NCBI GenBank assembly: GCA_025642075.2
Contig: JAODUO010000070.1
Span: 18,501 to 82,500 of the forward strand
DNA from: Ridgeia piscesae
Lineage: Eukaryota; Annelida; Polychaeta; Sabellida; Siboglinidae
Length of the DNA stretch: 64,000 bases
Reading direction: 5' to 3'
Shown here: piece by piece, positions 27,101 through 34,950 of the stretch
Position numbering within the stretch: the first letter of the stretch is position 1
Layout of the letters: each line of letters starts with the position of its first letter
Notes under the pieces: model-generated
Databases searched by the model: none
The model's input: the letters and a program-made list of their open reading frames with translations, nothing else
Told to the model about the DNA's origin: nothing
Translations under genes and position numbers: made by a program

Positions 27101-30100
27101 TTACTGCGCTTTGCGTCAGTAATTTACATTCCCATTCATACGGTTGGAATTGGGAAAGTGTCGTACCAGTGGAAAACTTACAGATAGTTCTAACCAAAAT
27201 ATTACGCCATGATCAGCCAATGTTGTCACAGGTTTCCCGCACACCCGGTCAGGCTGTTTTTGATTTGCATCACTTCGATGATGTATTGACTTATTTTAAG
27301 TTTCCCCGTCAACATATCAGCAAAATGCCTTACAATAGCCATGCATAGAGTTACACCAATTCAGGCAGTTAGACTGACTTTGGGTGCTCTTTTGAAGTGG
27401 ACTTTCAGCAAGTTGCCGGCGAGTAACGTGGGCCATAGTGGTGTAGGCATAACTGGAGATTGCCAGGGCCAGGTTGCCATAGATTGCAGAAATGTTCTTG
27501 AATTTGAATTGTTTGTTTGAGTACCCTGGAAATGTTCTTGAATTTCACTGAATGTTCTTGAAGAGTGTTATGAACATCAAGCACAATAGTGGTGAAACGT
27601 CGACGAAAGAATTATAGTAATATTTTGCAAAACCAACATGGCGGTAACACGATTAACTAGATGGCACATGAACTAGTAATGAACACGATCGCACGATGTC
27701 ATCACTCGAACACGTGAGCCAATCAGATGCACTCTCTCGTTGCATGTCTGGCCACTCGCCAATCAGATGCACTCTTTCTTCGCATGTCTGGCTACTCGCC
27801 CACCACCGTCTATAGTATTTACTTTATGGTTGACATAATCACCAGCTGCAACTGAAAGGTGATTGCAAATTTAGATACAAGTAGTTTAGTGGACAATAAT
27901 TATAAAATAGGATCGGGAAAGATCTCCATGACATGCAAAATTTAGTGCTCTGCACGAAGCAATCTAAAAATAAATTTGTCACATACAATGTTTGTGAGCT
28001 TGCCTGTGATTCCCATAAATCGGCAACACAGGCATTGCATTGCTAGCATAACACTCAAGAGGCTAGGTCAAATATAATCTTTTGGAAAGGGAATGAAGGA
28101 AGGAATCCCCCAAGGAAATATCTAGTAGATTGAATAATAGGGGAATACCAGGGAACCAGTGGCAACAGTTCAGGGCTTTATGCAGGATCACATTTTTGCC
28201 AGTCACGACTTTGGGTAAAAACCTAATGATACATGTCTACAATTTTTTTTTTACTATGCTATCTTATTTTTTATATGCAATAACACAACAACAATAATAT
28301 AATAATGTGTTATTTAATGACATTTTTCAATTATTATAACCATGCCTAATAAAAAAGTTGCATTATGTCGCAGTGTAAATAACTAAATTACGTAAATTAT
28401 GCAGTCATTATATACAGTACGCTCAAGCAATGTTACATGTCTACAACAAATTATAAATAAATCTTCAAAAACAACCTCATTGCCGTACTCTTCATAACAA
28501 AATAATACATTCTGTAAAATCATCATAAACGAAGTACACCATTTTACCTTCGCAATTACTACAAAACATCAATAAAATAATACGTAGATATCGGCGGTGG
28601 TGAAGGTGTTGCCGTAACAGTTGGCGTCGGTTTTGCCGTGAAAAACTTCGTTATTGTGGTTAGTTTGCGAACCTTCGGCTTCGGAGGTGGAGGCATCGCG
28701 TGGACGATAATATGTAATGTTTATTCGTAGCCACGTGAGTCGCTAACGAGGCCTCGTTTTAAAGTTGATAATTCCCGGGAGTCACTCCAGACATAAACGC
28801 CATAAAGTCGAAATGTTAATAATATACAGGCATATAATACTTGTATATTTTATTACGGATATAAATTCCCTCATGTATATGTAATTTATATGTATTTTTG
28901 ACGCTTTGAAATGTGCGCATAATCCGTATTATGAAGTTTGCGTTACTAGTTAATTCATGCCCATTATTATTGACGTGTGACACCCCAACGGAATTAACCA
29001 ATCACGTATGCTATTTGCGAAATGGTTGTTGGGGCATTAACGCATTGCTTTGACCCCTCTAGCAGCAAATGAAACCACATGTACGATTGCCGCTGTGATT
29101 AGGCACCCTACACGCGTACGTAAAATGAGCTTCTTGCGCTGCGCTACTGCTACGCCTGCAGTGTACGCGTGAATAGTGTGCTGGTAGGCATCTTTGAGCG
29201 CCGTGCTAGGAATTCACAGTACTGGAAATATTTGTTTCTGGGGGATACAGAACACGTTATATTCCAGTGATGACACGGTGACACCCGTCATATAAACTGC
29301 CAGGACGGGGCCTTATCACACTGTGACGGGTTGTCACCCGTCCTCGAAAAATTTCCCCCGTCCATATTTGAAATTGCCCGTCCAAATGACGGGTGGACGG
29401 GTCTCTAGATAAAGCTATGCAACAGTTTGTTTTAAATAACATCACATATTCAGTGTGACAGTGATCTTGGGTTATTCTTCCGAGGATCTTAGGACATGTG
29501 TGGGTTTTACAATGTATCATGTCTTATTGTGTTTCGAAAATGATATACAGTCCAATTGTTTGCAGAGTACTGCAAACATTCAGTTTTTATTCATGGTGTG
29601 GTGTTTCAGTACATTTACACATAAAAGTAATGGGTTTGAGATTTTCTGCCAAATTTGAAGGTGTATTACAAGAAAGTAATCTGAAAATACCCTGGGTTGT
29701 ATCACGGACAATGGTGTTTTTATTTTGTTCCATTTTATCCCCTCCTTCCTCAGATAGCCATGCCGTGTGCAAATGTTCCTCACAAGTGACTTGCCTCCTC
29801 TCACATGCCTGTTTAATTACATCTGCGAAATACTGGTGCAGACATGTTTTTTCTCTGAAAAAATTACAAATGAATACTCCTTCATAAAATATAATATACC
29901 AGTTGTGTATAGTGCTTGCTGTGTAGCATTTCCAGAATTCCTAGAAACAGAAGTCTCGGTCGGTGGACATGATCTCCAAGCTGAAACTCATAACGCTTTT
30001 GGTCTGCAATTAACTTGAAAATGCCAGCTGCTTAAATAATTTGTGGTATGGATTAATTTTTAAAACTTTTTTATTACTGTTTCAAAATTAGATGTCGATG

Positions 30101-32635
30101 GACACTTAAAATGACATACAATCTGTGGAATGATTACATAGTTATCTTGTGTGTGTGCTTTGTTTGAAATCAAACAAATTGTTAAGACATGTAATCAGTC
30201 AAAAATAATATAGCATTGGTATAGAATTATTTTATTTTTACAACTAGAATAATAAATGTCCATGGATATAAGCCATCTAACAATTTTGAACAGTTTTAGA
30301 ACTGTATCTTCAGAAATAGCCACCACATACATATAATAGTATATAATTAAGTCCTTCAAGGTGTTTTAAAGATGTATCATCATACTGCAAGTTACAAGCA
30401 GTGGCATGTATTTTGGGAACTGGTGCACATTTCTGTAGAACAAGCCGTCTATGTTTTTTTGATTGAGTGTCTTCTATTGTTATTTCAATTTATCATTGTT
30501 TAACAACTTCACTAGGTGTGATGTCCAATGTTGTTGAATTATGTGACACTAGTGTCATATTTACAAGCAGCTGGAATCTAATAAACTATATGCCAAGTTC
30601 TAAACCAGGCACTTACATGTACATGTATTGTAAATGAATTAATGTGTCTTATTGTTATTAGAATTTTGAGGTGTTGGTGAAGTGAGTGAATAAATGTAAT
30701 GTTGTTTATGTTGTACAGATCTTCGGAAATGGTAACGGTTCTTATGCCCGGGGTTGCATGGATTCATCAAGCCCGAAGATGAAGGAATTCAAAAAGTGTA
30801 GTGCTTTTAAGGTCAAGGAATGCCGTACAATTAAGACAGGTACCAAGAAGGTATGTTTCCTGCATCCCTCAGACAATATGGGCATTATGCAGATGTTTTG
30901 TATGCATGGTACAACATTATTGAGTAAATTGTAGACCTAATAGCCTTGCTAATACTAATATCTAGGCGTTCTTACAATGGCTGTAAATACAATGCCTGTT
31001 TACGTGGCACTGTCGGGCACAGATCTTAAAAATAATATGACATTGGTCAGGAAGCTAACACAAAATTGTATGTAGTGAGAAAAACTAATATTATAATACA
31101 CTACTGACACAAAAAAAATTTTCAGTTGTAGTTTGCAAATAGTTGTTTAGTAAATCGTAGATGCATGTACCAAACAAATGCCTATTTGTGACCATCTATG
31201 TTAAAAAACATTCCAGTTCTCTAAAGCTATTTTGTTCAGTATTTTGACAGTGTTTACAGTTCCATTGTGTGCTGGGTAGCTCCTTAGGTCATCTAGGGAT
31301 GTGCCATACAGTTGCCACAAGAAAATGGCAGTAACTAGTTATTTTTATATGTTTATAATGTGTGTGTCTATGTTGGGGTGTCTTTTTGGAAGTGGCTTTT
31401 GGTGAGAGTACATTTGCCCCAAAACATATTGACTTAAATAATAGCATGCATTAAAATGGCACCACCATTATGATATCATTATTATGCGATATGCTTTTTC
31501 AGTGATTATTATTTTGTTTTGATGCCCCTGTGAGCTTCGTTTCCAAGGATCTAGGTGCAGTAGAAGTTACCTTGTTATTGTTGAATACAAAATTCAAATT
31601 GTTTGGACAGCATCAGTTTCATGACATGTCTGACAATATGCATTCTACACTTACCAGTTGCCACTGTATTGTATGAAGTTACCACCCGGTATATTGAAAC
31701 TAAAGATATTTCAGGATATTCTTTCTTGTTTTAAAGTATTTTAATTCAGGAGGAGGTAATAATAAAATATGTCTAAAAATAGCAGAAATAGTGAATAAAA
31801 AAACAGAAAATGAAATAGTTTGGCGGAATAGAGTACACGTACCAGGGTAGAATTTGTTCTTTTAAATGTTCTATATTTTACATTTTTTAACATAACATAC
31901 TAATAACGTGTGTTCAAAATCACCACTTTATGACAAGATGCAAAGCATTCACTATATATAAACACCATGGGGTGTTTGTTCATAACATTTTCTTTATTGT
32001 GAAGTGTTGCTTACAATTTTTGTCCGATAAATTGAAATATAATGGTTCTTTACGGATTATGGCACAGTGAAGTCACATGATCTGCATTTATTATCAGAAT
32101 CTCCAAAACCTGCCTGCTTTGTTTTAATTTAAGACAAATAACTTCTGCAAGTTTGTAGACATTCTTTTGCTCACATTGTCCAATATATTTGACTAAAAAT
32201 GTATTTAATATGAAATCCACCTTTTATAATCAGAATGAGGCAAAAACTGAGATGTGACAGAAACCTTGTTCTTCTTGACGCAGTTCACGTTTCGATGCCA
32301 CCATGTTATAACATTTGTCTAGCATTGTGAACAAAATATCATTGGGCTTTATTTGATCATCGTATATAACAAATTTCGGTGCTATCTCGTACAGTGGAGT
32401 TCCCAGGAGGGATCCATCATCATCCATCACATTGGAGTATGCTCATTCAACGGTAAACTGATGACTTGTCTTGAACGTGTTGCAGCAGAAGCTGTGTGCG
32501 AGATGTTGCAAGGACAAGACGAAGTGTAACGGCGGGCCTATCGACTATGTTGAAAAGAGCTCAGCCATGATCATCTCCATCAGTAGTGTCCTGTTTGTCA
32601 CCACCGTTACACTTGCGACCTTCACCACGACGTAG
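103..32635 (+). CDS. Ly6/uPAR three-finger GPI-anchored protein with acidic Pro/Glu/Ala stalk (7 coding exons)
   Basis: Spliced CDS: 103-154, 4205-4255, 8304-8375, 24579-24875, 25690-25796, 30719-30850, 32486-32635. Phases chain correctly (1,1,1,1,0,0) and every junction is GT-AG, giving 861 nt and 286 residues. Residues 1-26 or so are a signal peptide (MKLYLVWFGGVMLCAML plus CLPLSGVKG). Residues 35-157 form a low-complexity stalk, with many PEP, EPT and QAES motifs. Residues 158-252 carry 12 cysteines beginning FQCYKCGDQ and ending LCARCCKDKTKCN, the CC-x5-CN end typical of Ly6/uPAR three-finger domains. The last 25 residues are hydrophobic Ser/Thr/Val/Leu-rich and end at TAG, as in a GPI-attachment signal. 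The long stalk is unusual for the family. Ligand and role are unknown: Ly6 proteins act as cell-surface receptors, channel modulators or adhesion factors. A 5' UTR exon could begin at the acceptor-like site before 91; an upstream promoter is not visible. Confidence 0.8.
190..275 (+). repeat. Truncated interspersed repeat (SINE-like 3' part)
   Basis: The stretch with cgaagcttgtgcgcttggg and tgctctcttaaaa closely matches 53430-53488 (cgaagcttgtgcgtttggg, tactctcttaaaa), where the same sequence follows a tRNA-like head. It sits 36 bp inside intron 1 of the Ly6-like gene. Confidence 0.5.
276..699. other. Intron 1 sequence without recognised feature
   Basis: Ordinary AT-rich sequence. The small open frames here have no recognisable similarity or splice context. 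Confidence 0.5.
700..840 (-). mobile_element. LINE tail, 3' part of a copy split by insertion
   Basis: Minus strand reads RPKKRWEDNIPEWTGMTLG then REEWRELVV.CGAP, the C-terminal tail of a widespread non-LTR retrotransposon ORF2. It ends exactly at GGTCTG, which recurs at 2962-2967 where the upstream part of the same LINE begins. Confidence 0.75.
841..2961. mobile_element. 2.1-kb TIR DNA transposon inserted in a LINE
   Basis: Left end aagtattctataacttcac (from 844) and the reverse complement of the right end, aaggattttatagctacac (2961 downward), align over 40 bp with 7 mismatches, continuing through acaaag.tacg.aactcct. The flanking LINE sequence carries GGTCTG directly repeated at 835-840 and 2962-2967. 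The interior shows no recognisable transposase; it is AT-rich with short frames only, so the copy is non-autonomous or decayed. Confidence 0.7.
2962..3540 (-). mobile_element. LINE ORF2 C-terminal region, 5' part of the split copy
   Basis: Minus strand: FKYVGAIIADERSKPEIL, IAQITAALAKLKTI, LYACESWTLTAD, RRIQAMEMRCLRKLLGITYK, then TGLGKTILQGTEE. This is the post-RT region (YACESWTLT, R.LLGI.Y.DH) of a common non-LTR element. Stops and frameshifts occur upstream of 3340. The missing continuation is at 700-840. Confidence 0.8.
3541..4204. other. Intron 1 sequence without recognised feature
   Basis: AT-rich non-coding sequence up to the acceptor of exon 2 of the Ly6-like gene; no repeat or gene signal recognised. 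Confidence 0.5.
4205..4255 (+). CDS. Ly6-like gene, coding exon 2
   Basis: 51 bp, phase 1 in and out, between a pyrimidine-rich tgcttgtcacag acceptor and a strong gtaagt donor. Encodes CLPLSGVKGQASLDLGD, which completes a plausible signal peptide (cleavage near VKG-QA) and begins the acidic stalk. Confidence 0.65.
4570..5330 (-). mobile_element. LINE relic, RT C-terminal and tail region
   Basis: Read on the minus strand in shifting frames: LNADLHWGKHIQATVARQSE, MGASTLALALLQWS, DPNQHHLIITIEAVQCRVAS, EFSHYTSATERVNRL, GFMPTEGTLTTNNHLTRR and FLPLIHPTEEQDRVSSAST-like end. The W.HI..., IEAVQ.R.AR.I and YTS... series is typical of the tail of jockey/CR1-group ORF2. Several frameshifts: a dead copy inside intron 2 of the Ly6-like gene. 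Confidence 0.7.
5331..6764. other. Intron 2 sequence, mostly unrecognised
   Basis: Contains at 5428-5457 a short copy of the DIRS-like motif found inverted near 6776-6805 (gcagcctaggaaaaccagtc). An unrecognised 99-codon frame lies on the minus strand at 6037-6336, with no family match and no splice context. Otherwise AT-rich. Confidence 0.45.
6765..7142 (-). mobile_element. DIRS-like retrotransposon RNase H fragment
   Basis: Minus strand encodes AILFYCDNEDTVHIKRGQ then NLIITAKHIPSIHIGITDAL SHFQLSRL. The series F.CDN..VVH.I..G, ..TA.HIPG..N..ADALSR.Q is that of DIRS/tyrosine-recombinase retrotransposon RNase H domains. Key Asp of CDN is present; the expected Asn before G.ADALS is lost. Truncated, no other domain nearby. 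Confidence 0.6.
7690..8115 (+). mobile_element. LINE relic, C-terminal tail of ORF2
   Basis: Plus strand encodes QAWSQRYRTKDIDMLDTVQR, PILRDISYEMHLPGCDLTTL, ETRKLRGYIEVLKILSGYEN, then in another frame APTLWNSLLASVKLE and SFRRCLKTSIL. This order (QAWSP...D...LE..QRR.TK, YE.RL..C.L.TLE.RRLRGDLIE..KI..G) is the standard 3' end of CR1/Rex-type LINEs. Disrupted by frameshift at about 7990. Confidence 0.75.
8304..8375 (+). CDS. Ly6-like gene, coding exon 3 (stalk)
   Basis: 72 bp, phase 1-1, acceptor ttcctgttacccag and donor gtaagc. Encodes PGASTTDPPAGELAQAEDSV plus AET, of the same Pro/Ala/Glu character as the next exon. The intron sequence right after its donor is the apparent seed of the 59-bp minisatellite downstream. 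Confidence 0.65.
8484..9497 (+). repeat. 59-bp minisatellite, first block
   Basis: Around 17 units of 59 bp (58 bp where the acacag variant replaces acgacag). Unit begins gtaggctattttatgtgtta and ends ctaccactaccctgtcaa. It starts 109 bp after the donor of exon 3 of the Ly6-like gene and is cut by the insertion at 9502. The last units before the cut are partly deleted (9300-9420). Confidence 0.95.
9502..10634. mobile_element. piggyBac-like non-autonomous element inserted in the minisatellite
   Basis: The array breaks inside its gtgttaa motif: TTAA (9498-9501) is followed by CTCTTTACTG, and the far end is CAGTAAAGAG followed by TTA and the next array bases. The termini are therefore 10-bp perfect inverted repeats at a TTAA site, as for piggyBac superfamily elements (termini C-C/T-C-T-T-T...). 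The right TTAA has lost bases. The 1.1-kb interior has no transposase; it contains a short internal duplication of ttttggacggtctgcgc near the right end. Confidence 0.65.
10638..18788 (+). repeat. 59-bp minisatellite, main block
   Basis: About 138 further units of the same 59-bp sequence, with variant sites that define subtypes (ctaccacc/ctactacc, acgacag/atgacag/acacag, ccctgtc/ccttgtc/ccctatc, ccctgggaag). Subtypes are clustered and re-used in the same order, indicating segmental duplication within the array. No unit differs by more than a few bases from the consensus. Confidence 0.97.
18959..19139. mobile_element. 181-bp MITE
   Basis: Starts CCCAGCTAACA and ends TGTTTGCTGGG, an 11-bp TIR with one mismatch. 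The interior repeats the motifs aacgtt, gggaacgtta and ttacgataacgtta in both orientations, as in a family of AACGTT-rich MITEs seen in many animals. No convincing target duplication. Confidence 0.6.
19400..22000 (-). mobile_element. Degenerate CR1/Rex-like LINE (endonuclease and reverse transcriptase)
   Basis: Read from high to low coordinate: endonuclease start TLLNARSVCNKALQMNKYV, DIVAITETWL (21520-21690); RRGGGVAILHRN (about 21480); AGDFNIHFDD (about 21240); RT with PLLKHATVRP (20361), LGKVIEK-like MGKVIEKVVARRIISHI, FQSAYWKNHSTETALL, ALVVIDFSAAFDTVNH, VTSDVPQGS, then HYTDDLQLYCRF (about 19860; YxDD box) and VHNLGVVIDRHLDFKKQ. All main blocks are present in order, but internal stops and frameshifts make it inactive. 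It lies antisense within intron 3 of the Ly6-like gene. Confidence 0.8.
21840..23935. repeat. 27-bp minisatellite fused to the 5' side of the LINE
   Basis: From about 22100 the unit is 27 bp (gttgctgcccacggtgtcgt then tgtcatt), roughly 68 copies with some 21-bp and 24-bp units. From 21840 to 22100 the units are 21 bp and divergent (gtcgctgccaacgggatcgt plus t). On the minus strand one frame reads GSDNDTV (21 bp) or GSNNDNDTV (27 bp). Because the period is a multiple of three and the unit has few stops, several frames are open for 300-700 codons; these are not taken as genes. Confidence 0.95.
23936..24578. other. End of intron 3, no recognised feature
   Basis: Non-repetitive sequence between the 27-bp array and exon 4 of the Ly6-like gene. 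Probably includes the remaining 5' flank of the LINE. Confidence 0.4.
24579..24875 (+). CDS. Ly6-like gene, coding exon 4 (Pro/Glu/Ala-rich stalk)
   Basis: 297 bp, phase 1-1, acceptor tatttatttgcag and donor gtaaga. About 99 residues with degenerate repeats built from EPT, AEP, QAES and VEPT; no cysteine; strongly acidic, turning Lys-rich near the end (GKKEEAKPVVGK) and Ser/Thr-rich at the last residues. Likely an extended, possibly O-glycosylated spacer between the N-terminus and the folded domain. The nucleotide sequence is dominated by CCA/GAA/GCA/ACA codons, typical of slippage-generated coding repeats. Confidence 0.75.
25690..25796 (+). CDS. Ly6-like gene, coding exon 5 (first part of three-finger domain)
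   Basis: 107 bp from a tactatttcag acceptor to a GTGAGT donor, phase 1 in and 0 out. Encodes AIFQCYKCGDQSNLQKSC then KKITKATPLTTCSKKECW: five cysteines with the opening C-x2-C of Ly6 domains. Confidence 0.85.
26090..26220. repeat. Interspersed repeat shared with 36965-37110
   Basis: tcacctaaccatgaaaacga, then acatatct.acatacatata and ctatgttacaa, occur in the same order and orientation at 36980-37075, where they follow a THAP-domain frame. This is probably another fragment of that transposon. Confidence 0.6.
26336..26569 (-). mobile_element. Gypsy-like LTR retrotransposon integrase fragment
   Basis: Minus strand encodes QPGNGYAKHMARMTVQAAKW, LWRKHKVSGEDLYLGLLNIH and DTRSGRTSPALQSLFGK. This corresponds to the SNG.AE..V...K.L......DPYLALL.YRNTP....SPAQLL.GR segment after the integrase catalytic Glu. 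Isolated, with no LTR or other pol domain recognised nearby. Confidence 0.6.
26570..30718. other. Intron 5 of the Ly6-like gene, mostly unrecognised
   Basis: No gene or complete element recognised. Contains a two-copy tandem of about 39 bp at 27718-27800 (gccaatcagatgcactct), a CpG-richer stretch at about 28560-29180 and the repeat at 29255-29419. A 45-codon minus frame at 28696-28559 (MPPPPKPKVRKLTTITKFF) is noted but unsupported. Confidence 0.45.
29255..29419 (-). repeat. Interspersed repeat with gacggg motifs (copy 1)
   Basis: Rich in gacggg/cccgtc words. Its 29372-29419 part is the reverse complement of 44621-44668, sharing gagacccgtccacccgtcat and atttggac followed by an agcttta flank. 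Origin unknown. Confidence 0.55.
30719..30850 (+). CDS. Ly6-like gene, coding exon 6 (middle of three-finger domain)
   Basis: 132 bp, phase 0-0, acceptor gttgtacag and donor gtatgt. Encodes IFGNGNGSYARGCMDSSS followed by KKCSAFKVKECRTIKTGTKK; contributes three cysteines, with the GC motif that is common at this point in Ly6 domains. Confidence 0.85.
30851..32485. other. Intron 6 of the Ly6-like gene, no recognised feature
   Basis: AT-rich sequence with no recognised repeats or coding signals. Confidence 0.5.
32486..32635 (+). CDS. Ly6-like gene, last coding exon (CC-x5-CN and GPI signal)
   Basis: 150 bp including the TAG stop at 32633-32635, acceptor gtgttgcag. Encodes QKLCARCCKDKTKCNGGPI, four cysteines in the diagnostic closing pattern, then a short hydrophilic linker with small residues (EKSSA, possible omega site) and a hydrophobic tail ending LATFTTT. 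An alternative acceptor three bases downstream (cagcag) would drop one Gln. Confidence 0.85.
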   Translation, partial: QKLCARCCKDKTKCNGGPIDYVEKSSAMIISISSVLFVTTVTLATFTTT

Positions 32636-32868
32636 GCACCACCACCAGTCATTTCAATCAACTGGCTGCAGAGAGCAGCATGGACCATCGTATAGTGTGA
32701 ACAAGTGTCGTCCTCTGTGTTTGGTATATCGTATAACATGCTATTCAAATGACAGCATTTGTAATGACTGCACCTAACGCACATATCCCTTTTCCTGTTG
32801 TTGTAACATGAAGCATTACGTGTTGATTGCAATGACAACGTATCAGGCCGGTTTGACGTATTGAACGC

Positions 32869-33075
32869 GGTTTATGATGTGAAGAAACTTCATGTCGTAT
32901 GGCTGAGAATGTCATGGCGATTGCGGTTTACGACGTGAATAAACTTCACTTTGTTTGCCTGATAATGTCATGGGGATTGCAGTTTACGATGTGAAGAAAC
33001 TTCACTTTGTATGGCTGATAACGTCATGGGGATTGCGGTTTACGATATGAAGAAACTTCTGTTTGGCTGATAATA
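32869..33075 (+). repeat. 56-bp tandem repeat in the 3' UTR of the Ly6-like gene
   Basis: About 3.7 copies starting at 32869, 32925, 32981 and 33037, each with the core gatgtgaagaaacttcac and a tcatggggattgc end. It begins 234 bp after the stop codon. The second copy contains an AATAAA (32938-32943), a possible poly(A) signal for the upstream gene. Confidence 0.8.
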
Positions 33076-34640
33076 ACATAGCCAATTGTATTTAATCTGA
33101 TCTCATCCGAATTACAACCATTACGATTCAGTGTAGAATGTGAACATGCTGGATCAAGTGAGTCAGTAACATCTACATATATTAAGTCACCATTTCAGAG
33201 TAATTTCCAACAGATTGACCATTTCAAGTATTTAGCAAATACTGTCATAACGCAAAACATTGTGAAGCTTAGAAAAAGCGGTGTCTACACAATCATTCTT
33301 TGTAATCAATGTATGAATAGCACAACTGCTTGCCGCTACAGAAATAATGCAACTAATCAACTCTACAAATGGGCTTGGTTTACATGTTTACAATGACACT
33401 GTTGTCGCTGCTTTACACAGCCTATGTATAAAGTAAGTTGATTTTGATAAGCATTTTAGTCACGTGTACATAATGATGGGCATCACATTATAACTCTGTG
33501 ATTCCTTGATGTCATTGGCTGCTCATTAACATATAACATCCTGTGATGTCATTAACAACCAATAAACATACACCATGACCCTGATGTTTTATTTTTCTGG
33601 TTTCTTCAAATGACGCATTCGTCATAGCATTTACCTTTTATTCAATCCAGTGAGTCAGCCAAAGCAAACATGAATGTTTAAGCAAACCTAACACTCATAT
33701 GCCACACACGCCAAAACACACAGCAATACAATACAAACATTCACTCGCATGCAAGCACATACATGTCATAGGCAAACACACAAATATCCATAGCGTGGTT
33801 CTCCGTGACAAATATGTAGCACAAACTGTCATTAGGGTTTATTTCGTCACCAACATTTGACAGTATTCTGGTTGTTTTTCGACACCCTTTCAAACCATGT
33901 ATCAACTAATTGCGAGTCTTTATTGCACAGTATAACAATCATTGTAACTACATCTAGAACATGTATATGAAATGTTGTTTGTAAACTGCCACCTAAAACG
34001 ATTCCCAAAAATGTATATATTATTGTAAAATCTGCTATTCACAAATATCAGCTTCTTCCCAACAAGAGCAATCAATACGTACATAACAAACATATATAAT
34101 ACAAAAATGCAGTTTTATTAGAAAATGTGCACCATTTGATTGTCATACGCCTTAATGATTATCTGACGTTGGTCAAATTTTAATAATTCCCTGATTTTTG
34201 ATAGCTTTTTGACAAAATGACTTACCTGACCATAAAAGTTGTTCCCTACTATCAAGCTTGTTCCCTACTATAGTGTGTCAAGTAATTCAGTTTTTAACCC
34301 AAACTAAACAACAGATTTATACATACAACCTACTTGTCACAGTTGATAATACAAATGAGTAAAAAGTGATGAGCAAAATATCAAATTAAGGACAGACCTA
34401 GTTAAAGACAAACACTAGATTAGGTCACCTGCACAATATTTCTTACACCCTACGCAGTTGAGTATACAGGGTACACCTAACTGTCAGTCAACAGGTTGTG
34501 AATTACGCATAAATTGTTTCTATACATGTGAACTACAGTGTATAAATTTTGCTTCACAACAATATACCAACAATTAGTGTAATTAAATACTGCTATATAT
34601 ATACCTGTGAACAGTTGTTTTGCAGATGAAACTTAGTAGT
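33076..34640. other. Convergent intergenic region between the Ly6-like gene and BCKDHB
   Basis: AT-rich, no ORF or element recognised. The two genes end tail to tail here. Confidence 0.5.
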
Positions 34641-34646
34641 TTTATT
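34641..34646 (-). terminator. BCKDHB: Candidate BCKDHB polyadenylation signal
   Basis: AATAAA on the minus strand (tttatt on plus) about 164 nt beyond the stop codon. It is the first canonical hexamer noticed in the region; AT-rich sequence makes chance matches common. Confidence 0.35.
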
Positions 34647-34809
34647 ATAACTTTTAACAGCCTAAAAATACATATTTATAGCAGAAAGATAAACTGTGTT
34701 TAATGAACAAACTGTAGTGGATTACTACAGTTTCATGGTACATTTTAAAGATCATTTTGTATCTGAAAACAACAGCATACTAGACCGACCCAACCAGGCC
34801 TTTGTAGGT

Positions 34810-34950
34810 TCAATAATTGATCATTTTTTTCAAGGCTTCGAAGCAGCGCCACTTGTCAGGCAAATAGAATGCCTCGTAGACATGTGGGAATGGGGTATCG
34901 TAGCCGCACACCCGCTGGACTGGAGCTTCAAGATGTAGGAAACATTCCTC
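34810..34950 (-). CDS. BCKDHB: BCKDHB last exon
   Basis: 141 bp with TGA stop at the low-coordinate end. Encodes [20 protein letters not shown] through [15 protein letters not shown]. Acceptor tatttgcag. An AATAAA on the minus strand at 34646-34641 is a possible poly(A) signal 164 nt downstream. Confidence 0.95.
   Translation of the reverse strand, partial: EECFLHLEAPVQRVCGYDTPFPHVYEAFYLPDKWRCFEALKKMINY

Noticed and set aside
28559..28696. 45-codon minus-strand frame starting MPPPPKPKVRKLTTITKFF in a CpG-richer patch
   Set aside because: Looks protein-like, with an ITKFF segment reminiscent of PCNA-binding motifs, but it lacks a convincing donor, homologue or downstream exons.
29110..29173. 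Inverted cacgcgtac / gtacgcgtg pair
   Set aside because: Short palindrome-like pair with no target duplication or element-like interior; could be chance.
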